6,299 bases of DNA from Candidatus Rifleibacteriota bacterium. Lineage in GTDB: Bacteria; UBP17; UBA6191; JACPRK01. Of this stretch, positions 1 through 5,001 are shown in pieces. Positions within the stretch are counted from its first letter, which is position 1. Every line of letters starts with the position of its first letter. Where the stretch lies: positions 1-6,299 of the forward strand of contig JACQZL010000082.1 of the NCBI GenBank assembly GCA_016213865.1. Direction: 5' to 3'. The notes below the pieces were generated by a model. It was not told where the DNA came from. It saw nothing but the letters and a program-made list of their open reading frames with translations, and did no database searches. Both the position numbers and the translations under genes were made by a program.

Positions 1-2
1 AG

Positions 3-218
3 TTGGCCGAGTTCTACGTGTTGCAGGGGCCGATCCCGAGGAAGTACGTAGACGACGCGACGCATGTAGCGATCGCCGTGGTGAATCGGCTAGATGCGAT
101 AGTGTCCTGGAATTGCGAGCACCTTGTGAAGTTGAAGACGAAACGCGAGGTCAATGCTCTCAACAAGCTGAACGGCTATGCAGAGATTGACATCGTCACC
201 CCAGAGGAAGTGGAGTGA
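3..218 (+). CDS. PIN-domain (VapC-like) toxin, C-terminal part
   Basis: Partial gene: the reading frame is open to the left edge, so only the last 71 or so residues are seen; the TTG at position 3 is probably not the true start. The sequence has the pattern of the second half of a PIN-domain ribonuclease: a Y-V-D-D-A-T-H-V-A-I-A stretch (about residues 15-25 of the visible part) carrying conserved acidic residues, then I-V-S-W-N-C-E-H-L-V, a V-N-x-L-N-x-x-x-G-Y segment and the ending I-V-T-P-E-E-V-E. PIN toxins of type II toxin-antitoxin systems cut RNA in the cytoplasm using a cluster of acidic residues and Mg2+. The remaining acidic residues would lie upstream, outside the window. The next gene starts one base after the stop, so the two are probably translated together. 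Base composition (about 55% GC) is well below that of recG. Family assignment is fairly secure; toxin activity is inferred. Confidence 0.8.
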   Translation: MAEFYVLQGPIPRKYVDDATHVAIAVVNRLDAIVSWNCEHLVKLKTKREVNALNKLNGYAEIDIVTPEEVE

Positions 219-219
219 C

Positions 220-462
220 ATGAGCCACTCGACGAAAGACCTAATGAAGGAACTGCATGAGATTCGCGAGCAGAGTGCTCGTGAGATGGAGGGTCTGACC
301 CTGAGCGAACAGGTGGAACTCATCCGGCGGCGAGCTCGAGCGGTCGAGGAGGAGTTCGGATTGTCCCTGCCGACGTATCGGCCTGAGGCGGTGCTGTCAC
401 CGGCTACTCCGGAGATGTGCCGGCGAAGACCGGAATCCAGGCAGCGGTCCAGGCGACGTTAG
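220..462 (+). CDS. Small helical partner of the PIN toxin, putative antitoxin
   Basis: An 80-residue protein starting at ATG 220, one base after the PIN gene stop. The frame is open further upstream (to 178) but that part overlaps the PIN gene; ATG 220 has a good Shine-Dalgarno GGAG at 212-215. Residues 1-50 are charged and predicted helical, beginning M-S-H-S-T-K-D-L-M-K-E-L-H-E-I-R-E-Q and continuing through a T-L-S-E-Q-V-E-L-I-R-R-R segment. Short proteins of the type K-D-x-x-K-E-L-H-E-I-R-E are common next to PIN genes and are presumed antitoxins that bind and inhibit the nuclease; I know this from gene neighbourhoods, not from a characterised close homologue. The last 20 or so residues are arginine-rich (M-C-R-R-R-P-E-S-R-Q-R-S-R-R-R) and are encoded by a REP-like palindrome (414-442), so the natural C-terminus may have been replaced. 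Gene order toxin-then-partner is the reverse of most vapBC pairs. Confidence 0.65.
   Translation: MSHSTKDLMKELHEIREQSAREMEGLTLSEQVELIRRRARAVEEEFGLSLPTYRPEAVLSPATPEMCRRRPESRQRSRRR
414..442 (-). repeat. REP-like palindromic element overlapping the antitoxin 3' end
   Basis: On the minus strand this reads GCCTGGATTCCGGTCTTCG followed by CCGGCACATC, with a short stem CCGG-TCTTCG-CCGG. It resembles the widespread bacterial palindrome whose usual form is TGGATTCCCGC..GCGGGAATGAC and whose translation gives the tell-tale peptide W-I-P-V-F-A-G (here on the minus strand). Only one copy is in the window, so repeat status rests on resemblance to a known element type, not on counted copies. It supplies the codons for the arginine-rich tail of the preceding gene. 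Confidence 0.5.
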
Positions 463-515
463 GGCGGTCCATCGTGGAGAGACCGGCAATTGTAGTGAAC
501 CCGGGTTCGCCGCCC

Positions 516-641
516 GTATAACAACGCGATGAAGCTGACGGCCTTCTTCCAGCGGAGGTGACTGGTTGTTCGGGAGTTGGGAGTGCTGGTCGGGCTCTCC
601 CAGACGTTTGGATGGGCCGCAGCTTATCGCTGATGTTAGCC
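516..641 (+). other. attC: Integron attC recombination site (cassette 59-base-element type)
   Basis: Left half-site: GTATAAC (516-522) as R'', then 526-543. Right half-site: 615-630, then GTTAGCC (635-641) as R'. Bases 526-530, 532-537 and 539-543 (16 in all) are perfectly complementary to 615-630. This leaves G531 and A538 as two unpaired bases on the left arm, seven positions apart. Extrahelical bases flanking an A-A-G-C-Y-G segment in just this spacing are a hallmark of attC (compare the aadA-type attC, where the second one is also an A after AAGCCG). The R boxes pair at 5 of 7 positions and each departs from the consensus (RYYYAAC and GTTRRRY) at one base. The unpaired spacers AAC (523-525) and TGAT (631-634) fit the expected bulge. 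The 71-base middle (544-614) is the variable part. Total length 126 bases is within the known range. An integron integrase would cut the folded bottom strand at the point matching G635/T636. The site lies 3' of the toxin-antitoxin genes in the orientation expected for their cassette. No integrase gene is visible. Confidence 0.82.
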
Positions 642-892
642 GGGTTCTGGCCCGACGACCGCGGAACAGCCCAGACCCCTGCCATAGGTTGCGACACCGC
701 GTGATCGGTGGGCATCGTACCCTGGTGACCGTGAGCCCCTTCGCGCGGCACACCTACCACCCAACCGCTGCTGCCCGCTACCAAAGCACACCGACGATTG
801 ATGCAACTGCTCCCGGACACTCGCTGCCCGTGATTCTGAGCGTCCCTGAGGTCGTGGCGATCTTGCCCGGCCGAGCCTCCCCGTCTGGAGGC

Positions 893-930
893 TCCCCTGA
901 GCCTGCCGAAGGGTCGCCTCCGGCTCAGAC
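893..930. repeat. REP-like inverted repeat (CTGAGCC/GGCTCAG)
   Basis: CTGAGCC at 897-903 is the perfect inverse of GGCTCAG at 922-928, with an 18-base loop. The left part, CCCCTGAGCCTGCCGAAGGG (895-914), closely matches a palindromic sequence scattered between genes in many high-GC bacteria (usual form CCTGAGCCTGTCGAAGG). Only one copy is in the window. Confidence 0.45.
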
Positions 931-948
931 CGTATGGCGGCCCCCTCC

Positions 949-1024
949 GTCCGTCCTTCGAGACGCGCTCCTGACCCTGAGGATTGCTAGTCAGTTCCCG
1001 CGGAGCGCTCCTCAGGACGAACGG
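949..1024. repeat. Degraded palindromic intergenic repeat
   Basis: The left arm (951-970) contains CCGTCCTTCGAGACGCGCTC and the right arm (1001-1024) contains GAGCGCTCCTCAGGACGAAC. Together they match the two ends of a familiar intergenic palindrome, CGTCCTTCGAGACGCGCT...GCTCCTCAGGACGAACGG. Here the centre is replaced by about 30 bases, themselves holding a small stem CTGAC (971-975) with GTCAG (990-994). The arms pair only imperfectly. Confidence 0.4.
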
Positions 1025-1133
1025 AGGGGAAAGAAGCCGCCATCCAGTCTTGTTGGCGGGGTACCGCCATAGTAGCACGAACGGCTCCCGGTTCTCCACG
1101 ATCCGGCGTCGCACCCCATCGACTCGGGACTCG

Positions 1134-1142
1134 TGATAGAAT
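1134..1142 (+). promoter_or_regulatory. Possible extended -10 promoter, near-leaderless start
   Basis: TGATAGAAT reads as an extended -10 element (TGn followed by TAGAAT, one mismatch to TATAAT). The expected transcription start, about seven bases downstream, would fall at 1149-1150, that is on the ATG of the following gene. No good -35 box is visible at the proper distance, and no Shine-Dalgarno precedes the gene, which fits a leaderless message. Single-site match only. Confidence 0.3.
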
Positions 1143-1149
1143 CACCGCC

Positions 1150-1500
1150 ATGCCACGGCCGGCCAGCGACAATGGCGGCACCCAGAAGCCCGGGCCCGAA
1201 GAGACCTTCCTCTCGGCCTTGGCCTACGTCCCGGTCCTCTGCCTGCTGCCCACGATGAGCCGCTGCGAGTCGGCCTTCACCCGGACGCACGGCCGCCAGG
1301 GCATCGTCCTCTTCCTGGCCGAGGTCGCCGCGTCGATGCTCGCCTTCGTTCCGTGGGTGGGAGGAGTCGTATCGGTCGTCTTGCTGGCAACCCTGGTCTG
1401 GACGGCGTACCGCAGCGCCCGAATTGCCGCAGCGGGCCAGTTGTGGAGGATTCCGCTGATAGGCGACGTGGCCGAACGGTTGCGGGCGCTGGCTCCCTGA
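1150..1500 (+). CDS. Small three-helix membrane protein, DUF4870/Tic20-like
   Basis: A 116-residue protein. Hydrophobic segments lie at about residues 20-36 (F-L-S-A-L-A-Y-V-P-V-L-C-L-L-P), 51-68 and 70-88, after a polar N-terminus of 18 residues. The segment H-G-R-Q-G-I-V-L-F (47-55), placed between helices 1 and 2, and the glycine-containing turn W-V-G-G-V between helices 2 and 3 match the pattern of DUF4870-type proteins (R-x-H-x-R-Q-G/A at the start of a helix), a family of small inner-membrane proteins of unknown function distantly related to chloroplast Tic20. No signal peptide or enzyme motif is seen. ATG 1150 is used because upstream codons look non-coding; there is no Shine-Dalgarno sequence. 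recG begins 56 bases downstream on the same strand and could share its transcript, but nothing ties the functions together. Membrane location is fairly sure; the family name is moderately sure. Confidence 0.72.
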   Translation: MPRPASDNGGTQKPGPEETFLSALAYVPVLCLLPTMSRCESAFTRTHGRQGIVLFLAEVAASMLAFVPWVGGVVSVVLLATLVWTAYRSARIAAAGQLWRIPLIGDVAERLRALAP

Positions 1501-1556
1501 GCCCACACGCGTCGGCACGGGGCGTGAGGCTTCCCCCAGCCTGATTTCGACAGGCC

Positions 1557-4169
1557 ATGATGACCCGTGAAGGTATGCTCGCGTGGCTGCGCAAGGTGCT
1601 GGTCGCCGAGCGGGCCGGAGGGTTCCGCGACCGCGCCGTGGTGGGCGGTCTTGCGCGGTTGATCGGGACCATGCGGGAGTGGGAAGCTCGCGAACAGGCC
1701 AGCGCGCTGGTTCCGACCGCTTTCATCCGTCGAGTGCAGACCTATGCCCGCGTGGCCCCGCCCTCCCGGCCGGCCGCGATCGCCTCGCTCGAGCGCATGC
1801 TGGATGAGGCCGGCACCTCGACCCCCGTGGCTCGAACCCCACCCCCCGAGCCGAAGGGCGAGTCTCGTGGGCCGCGGGCCGCGGGCCGTCTTCCAGGCCC
1901 CGAGCCCCTGGGCTCGAGTCTGGGAGTCGGGAGTCGAGAGTCGGGAGTCGCAACCCAACGAGCGGGCCCCGAGCCGGGTCCCGGGCTCGCCTCCCCGATC
2001 ACCGCGCTCCGCGGCGTCAAGGAGGAACGCGCACGCCTCCTGGATCGTCTTGGGGTGCGTACGGTCGGCGACCTGGTCTGGCTCCTGCCCGTGCGGCACG
2101 AGGACCGCAGCCGCGTCACCCCCATTTCGGAGCTGGTCCCAGCCCCCGCGGGTGACGGCTCCCTGGCCCACGTGCCGCGCACCGCCCCGGCCAGCGTCAT
2201 CGGGACCGTGACGCAGGCCGTCGAGCACCGTGGGGCCGCGCGCAAGGTGTGGCGGGAAGCCACCGTCCAGGACCCCACCGGGACGCTCCTGGCCGTCTGG
2301 TTCAAGCAGCGGGCCGTCTGGTTCAATCAGCCCTGGCTGGCCAAGGCCGTCCGAAAGGGCACGACGGTCCGGCTCCACGGCCCGGTCCGGCTCCGTCCCG
2401 GGCCGCTCACTTCCGGTGGTGATGCTCGCGGAGCCGGGGCGCCCGAGCCCGACCACGGCACAGGCACCCTCGAGATGCGCTCGCCGGAGCTCGAGCTCGA
2501 CCTGGACGCCGGCGGGGCGCCAGCCTCGGACCCCTCGGGGCTGGTGCCGATCTACCCTCTGACCGAGGGACTGCACCAGAAGACCGTGCGCCGGGCGATC
2601 CGAGAAGCCCTGCGGGCCGTCCCGGGCCATCTGCCCGACGCCTTGCCGCCACGTCTCGTACAGGAGCGGGGCTTGCTGCCTCCGGACGAGGCCCTGCTGG
2701 AGGTCCACAGGCCAACGGGTTCCGGGCCTCTCGAGCGGGCCTGGCGCCGGCTGCGGTTCGAGGAGCTCTTTTTCCTGGAGCTGGCGGTCGCGGTGCGGCG
2801 CCACCTTTTCACAGTCGCCCGGCCCGGGGTGGCCATCAAGGACTCTAAGGGTCTCGTGGACCGTTTGAGACATAAACTTCCCTTCCGCCTGACCGGGGCC
2901 CAGGAGCGCGCCGTGGACCAGATCCTGGCCGACCTCGAGGGCCCGCGGGCGATGGCCCGGCTGGTCCAGGGAGACGTCGGGTCCGGAAAGACCGCCGTCG
3001 CGCTGGCCGCGTTGATGGCCGCCGCGGGCGCGGACTTTCAGGGAGCGTTGATGGCGCCGACCGAGATCCTCGCCGGCCAGCACTTCCTGGCGATCCGGAG
3101 GCTCTGCGCCGACCTGGGCGTGCGCGTCGAACTGCTCGTCGGAAGCCAGTCCGCCCGCGAGCGCCGCGAAGCCGTGGAGGCCGTGGCCAGCGGAGACGCC
3201 GCCCTCGCGGTCGGGACCCACGCCTTGCTCGAAGGTGAGGTCGAGTTCCGCAGTCTGGGGCTCGTGGTGATCGACGAGCAGCACCGCTTCGGGGTCAACC
3301 AGAGGGCCCGCCTCAAGCTGAAGGGAGAGAACCCGAACCTGCTCGTGATGACAGCCACTCCCATCCCGCGGACGCTGGCTCTGACCCTGTACGGCGACCT
3401 GGACGTGTCGGTGCTGGACGAGATGCCGCCCGGCCGCCAGCCGATCCGCACGCGGGCCCTGCCGATGGAGCGCGTCGGAGAGGCCTACGAGCTCATCCGC
3501 CGGGAGGTGGCCGCGGGTCGCCAGGCCTACGTGGTCTGCGCCCTGGTCGAGGAATCCGAGACCCTGGAAGTACAGGCAGCCGAGCGTACGTACGCCGAGG
3601 TCCGTACCAGCAGGCTGCCGGACCTCCGAGCAATGCTGCTGCACGGGCGGATGCCCGGGGTCGAGAAGGCCCGCGTGATGGATGCGATGCGTCGCGGCGA
3701 GGCGGACGTCCTGGTGGCGACGACCGTCGTCGAGGTCGGAGTGGACATCCCCAACGCGACCGTCATGGTCGTCCTGGACGCGGATCGGTTCGGACTGGCA
3801 CAGTTGCACCAGCTCCGCGGGCGCATCGGACGAGGCTCGCACCCCTCGGTCTTCTTCCCGGTGACGGCGGTCCGTTCGCGGACTGTGCGCCAGCGGATGT
3901 CCGTGCTGGAGAAGACCTGCGACGGGTTCGAGGTGGCCGAGAAGGACCTGGAGCTGCGCGGGCCCGGCGAGTTCTTCGGGACCCGGCAAGCGGGGCTGGA
4001 GGTCCTGAGGGTCGCTTCTCTGCCCAGGGACCTGGCGCTGCTCGAGTCGGCACGTCAGGAGGCCTTCCGGCTGATTGCCCGGGACCCGCACCTTTCCGCC
4101 CCCGAGCTCGCGGCCACGCGCGAGCAGCTCTTCTCCCGCTACGGGGCCTACGTCGACCGCCGGCACTGA
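1557..4169 (+). CDS. recG: ATP-dependent DNA helicase RecG with N-terminal extension
   Basis: 870 residues. RecG is a cytoplasmic superfamily 2 motor that regresses stalled replication forks and moves Holliday junctions and D-loops. Domains: helical N-terminal region (1-90); Pro/Gly/Ser-rich linker (91-145); helix-hairpin-helix-like start and wedge OB fold (about 146-330, with W-F-N-Q-P-W at 255-260); RecG-specific R-L-R-F-E-E-L-F-F-L-E-L near 398-409; helicase domain 1 with P-F-R-L-T-G-A-Q (442-449), Walker A G-D-V-G-S-G-K-T (472-479), D-E-Q-H (573-576) and T-A-T-P-I-P-R-T (599-606); helicase domain 2 with A-T-T-V-V-E-V-G-V-D-I-P-N-A (721-734) and Q-L-R-G-R-I-G-R-G (752-760); C-terminal translocation region with R-G-P-G-E-F-F-G-T-R-Q-A-G (801-813). 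All catalytic motifs are intact. At 870 residues it is longer than the roughly 690 of Escherichia coli RecG. An in-frame stop at 1542-1544 bars any longer start; ATG 1560 is an alternative. No Shine-Dalgarno is seen; a small stem GCCTG/CAGGC (1539-1543, 1551-1555) lies just before the start. Oddities: two 7-bp tandem arrays in the linker and a 21-bp duplication in the wedge. rsmD follows after 53 bases. Confidence 0.97.
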   Translation: MMTREGMLAWLRKVLVAERAGGFRDRAVVGGLARLIGTMREWEAREQASALVPTAFIRRVQTYARVAPPSRPAAIASLERMLDEAGTSTPVARTPPPEPKGESRGPRAAGRLPGPEPLGSSLGVGSRESGVATQRAGPEPGPGLASPITALRGVKEERARLLDRLGVRTVGDLVWLLPVRHEDRSRVTPISELVPAPAGDGSLAHVPRTAPASVIGTVTQAVEHRGAARKVWREATVQDPTGTLLAVWFKQRAVWFNQPWLAKAVRKGTTVRLHGPVRLRPGPLTSGGDARGAGAPEPDHGTGTLEMRSPELELDLDAGGAPASDPSGLVPIYPLTEGLHQKTVRRAIREALRAVPGHLPDALPPRLVQERGLLPPDEALLEVHRPTGSGPLERAWRRLRFEELFFLELAVAVRRHLFTVARPGVAIKDSKGLVDRLRHKLPFRLTGAQERAVDQILADLEGPRAMARLVQGDVGSGKTAVALAALMAAAGADFQGALMAPTEILAGQHFLAIRRLCADLGVRVELLVGSQSARERREAVEAVASGDAALAVGTHALLEGEVEFRSLGLVVIDEQHRFGVNQRARLKLKGENPNLLVMTATPIPRTLALTLYGDLDVSVLDEMPPGRQPIRTRALPMERVGEAYELIRREVAAGRQAYVVCALVEESETLEVQAAERTYAEVRTSRLPDLRAMLLHGRMPGVEKARVMDAMRRGEADVLVATTVVEVGVDIPNATVMVVLDADRFGLAQLHQLRGRIGRGSHPSVFFPVTAVRSRTVRQRMSVLEKTCDGFEVAEKDLELRGPGEFFGTRQAGLEVLRVASLPRDLALLESARQEAFRLIARDPHLSAPELAATREQLFSRYGAYVDRRH
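1869..1889 (+). repeat. Three tandem 7-bp repeats in the recG linker
   Basis: Three copies of GGGCCGC (the last is GGGCCGT) head to tail, covering codons 105-111 of RecG. The unit length is not a multiple of three, so loss or gain of one unit would shift the frame. Confidence 0.75.
1901..1916. repeat. Perfect palindrome in the recG linker
   Basis: CGAGCCC (1901-1907) and GGGCTCG (1910-1916) are exact inverses with a 2-base centre. It lies between the two 7-bp arrays and adds to the repeat-rich character of the linker DNA. Confidence 0.6.
1923..1950 (+). repeat. Four tandem 7-bp repeats in the recG linker
   Basis: Four copies of GGAGTCG (the third is AGAGTCG) head to tail, encoding about residues 123-132. 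A partly related CGAGTCT precedes at 1915-1921. GGAGTCG-type runs are commonly seen as intergenic filler in GC-rich uncultured bacteria, so this looks like repeat DNA captured into a coding region. Again the unit length is not a multiple of three. Confidence 0.8.
2292..2333 (+). repeat. In-frame 21-bp tandem duplication in the recG wedge domain
   Basis: Units 2292-2312 and 2313-2333 agree at 18 of 21 bases and encode A-V-W-F-K-Q-R (residues 246-252) and A-V-W-F-N-Q-P (253-259). RecG proteins normally have this W-F-N-Q-P-Y/W segment once, so the first copy looks like an added one. Confidence 0.85.
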
Positions 4170-4222
4170 CGACGGACCAGCGACCCCGGGCTGCAAGAGT
4201 GTAAAGTGCAGACTGCTGCTCC

Positions 4223-4804
4223 ATGCGAATCGTCGCCGGCAAGTATCGCTCCAGAAGACTCCAGGGCCCTCGAGCGGGCAAGTTCAGGCCCACGTCGGAC
4301 CGCGTGCGCGAGGCACTCTTCAACCTGCTCGGACCCTTGGGCCCCGGGATCGCCTTCGCCGACCTCTACGCGGGAAGTGGGGCGATCGGCCTCGAAGCTG
4401 CCAGCCGCGGCGCGGGCCGCATCGTCCTGGTCGAGTCCTCCGGTTCGTCATGCTGGACCATCCGCCAGAACCTCAGGCTCCTCGAGCCGACCGAGGAGAT
4501 CGAGGTGATCCAGTCCAGGGTCGAGTCGTTCCTGGCCGCGCAGACCGAGCGGTTCAATGTCGTCTTCGCGGACCCACCCTACGAGCTGGACGTTCCAAAG
4601 GTCGCGGCGGCGCTGGGGGCGCATCCGCTGCTCGCACCCGGCGGCCTGCTGGTCCTGGAGCACTCGCGCCGCCAGCAGGCGCCCGCGCGAGCCGGCCGCC
4701 TCGTGCAAGAGCAGCTCCGGCGCTACGGAGACACCCAGCTCGCGCTCTATCGGGAGCCCCTGCCGTCAGCCGGGGAGGACGCCCCCGAAGTCGACGAGGG
4801 CTGA
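4223..4804 (+). CDS. rsmD: 16S rRNA (guanine966-N2)-methyltransferase RsmD
   Basis: 193 residues, close to the 198 of Escherichia coli RsmD. The enzyme uses S-adenosylmethionine to methylate N2 of G966 of 16S rRNA in the assembling small subunit. Visible features: the typical start M-R-I-V-A-G-K-Y-R-S-R-R-L; the substrate-side motif R-P-T-S-D-R-V-R-E-A-L-F-N (22-34); motif I of the Rossmann fold, D-L-Y-A-G-S-G-A-I-G-L-E (47-58); V-E-S near residue 72; and catalytic motif IV D-P-P-Y (117-120); then a G-G-L-L-V-L-E-H strand. ATG 4223 gives the canonical N-terminus although no Shine-Dalgarno is seen. After V-E-S the sequence S-G-S-S-C-W replaces the more usual charged/alanine-rich helix start, an oddity without clear consequence. 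The final 20 residues are acidic/proline-rich and poorly conserved. The gene follows recG by 53 bases and likely shares its transcript; coaD, often next to rsmD, is absent, and trpS converges from the right. Confidence 0.95.
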   Translation: MRIVAGKYRSRRLQGPRAGKFRPTSDRVREALFNLLGPLGPGIAFADLYAGSGAIGLEAASRGAGRIVLVESSGSSCWTIRQNLRLLEPTEEIEVIQSRVESFLAAQTERFNVVFADPPYELDVPKVAAALGAHPLLAPGGLLVLEHSRRQQAPARAGRLVQEQLRRYGDTQLALYREPLPSAGEDAPEVDEG

Positions 4805-4822
4805 AAGCCTGTTCTACGACTT

Positions 4823-4861
4823 CCGACCGTCATCGCGCGCTGCGACGATCTCGGCGGTCGG
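4823..4861 (+). terminator. Hairpin downstream of rsmD, possible transcription end
   Basis: CCGACCG (4823-4829) and CGGTCGG (4855-4861) are perfect inverses; inside, CATCGC and GCGACG form a second, imperfect stem around GCGCT. It begins 18 bases after the rsmD stop. No T-run follows (the next bases are CCCCCCGGTTTC), so intrinsic termination is uncertain; it may protect the 3' end of the message. Confidence 0.35.
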
Positions 4862-4881
4862 CCCCCCGGTTTCAAGTCTGA

Positions 4882-4946
4882 ACTCTCTGGCTTCTGTCTT
4901 TCGGTTCCGGACAGGAGGCCAACTGAAAGACAGAAAACAGGAGAGT
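4882..4946. repeat. Large imperfect inverted repeat between convergent genes
   Basis: Left arm 4882-4906 and right arm 4921-4946 enclose a 14-base loop. The arms pair at about 22 of 25 positions, with one bulge, two mismatches and one G-T wobble; the core TTCTGTCTTTC pairs with GAAAGACAGAA. There is no T-run on either strand, but its place midway between convergent rsmD and trpS suggests a two-way transcription barrier or a captured repeat of the CTGTCTTC type. Confidence 0.6.
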
Positions 4947-4962
4947 GGAGATTGGTGATCTC

Positions 4963-4991
4963 AAAAACCGTTCCGCCGGCTGCACGGCCGG
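4963..4991 (-). terminator. Possible intrinsic terminator of trpS
   Basis: On the minus strand, 3' of the trpS stop, CCGGC-CGTGCA-GCCGG forms a GC stem (4976-4980 with 4987-4991) and a run of five T residues follows (A-run at 4963-4967 on the plus strand). Eight bases (CGGAACGG) separate the short stem from the T-run; an alternative outer CCG/CGG pairing brings the stem next to it. Weak but correctly placed. Confidence 0.42.
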
Positions 4992-5001
4992 GGCAGTCGC
5001 G

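Larger units (their letters stand above)
642..1149. other. Non-coding stretch between the attC site and the DUF4870-like gene
   Basis: No reading frame here reads like a protein: both strands give low-complexity, arginine/proline/serine-rich translations typical of GC-rich non-coding DNA. Directly after attC there is a small hairpin, CGGG (641-644) with CCCG (651-654). No second attC right half (GTTRRRY preceded by a match to a left half) was found, so this is not evidently another complete cassette. Bases 893-1024 hold degraded palindromic repeats, listed separately. A perfect 5-bp stem GGCGG-GGTA-CCGCC sits at 1055-1068. The end of the stretch holds a possible promoter. Confidence 0.6.

Noticed and set aside
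481..515. tRNA T-arm-like stretch around GGTTCGCC
   Set aside because: No complete cloverleaf can be built around it; the similarity is limited to a few bases.
759..765. ACCCAAC as the left R box of a second attC
   Set aside because: It fits RYYYAAC, but no matching GTTRRRY with a complementary half-site was found downstream up to 1149.
566..1072. 168-residue open frame on the plus strand
   Set aside because: Starts inside the attC variable region and runs through palindromic repeats; no motif or ribosome site supports it.
404..1114. 236-residue open frame on the minus strand across the attC region
   Set aside because: Composition is arginine/proline/serine-rich with no family pattern; it ends in the W-I-P-V-F-A-G peptide that betrays a REP-like repeat rather than a gene.
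463..1149. Remnant of an insertion sequence or transposase
   Set aside because: No transposase motif or terminal inverted repeats with target duplication could be identified; the repeats present fit REP-like elements and attC.
1224..4196. 990-residue open frame on the minus strand opposite recG
   Set aside because: It is the antisense of recG in a GC-rich genome; its translation is low-complexity without domain motifs, while recG on the plus strand has all family motifs.
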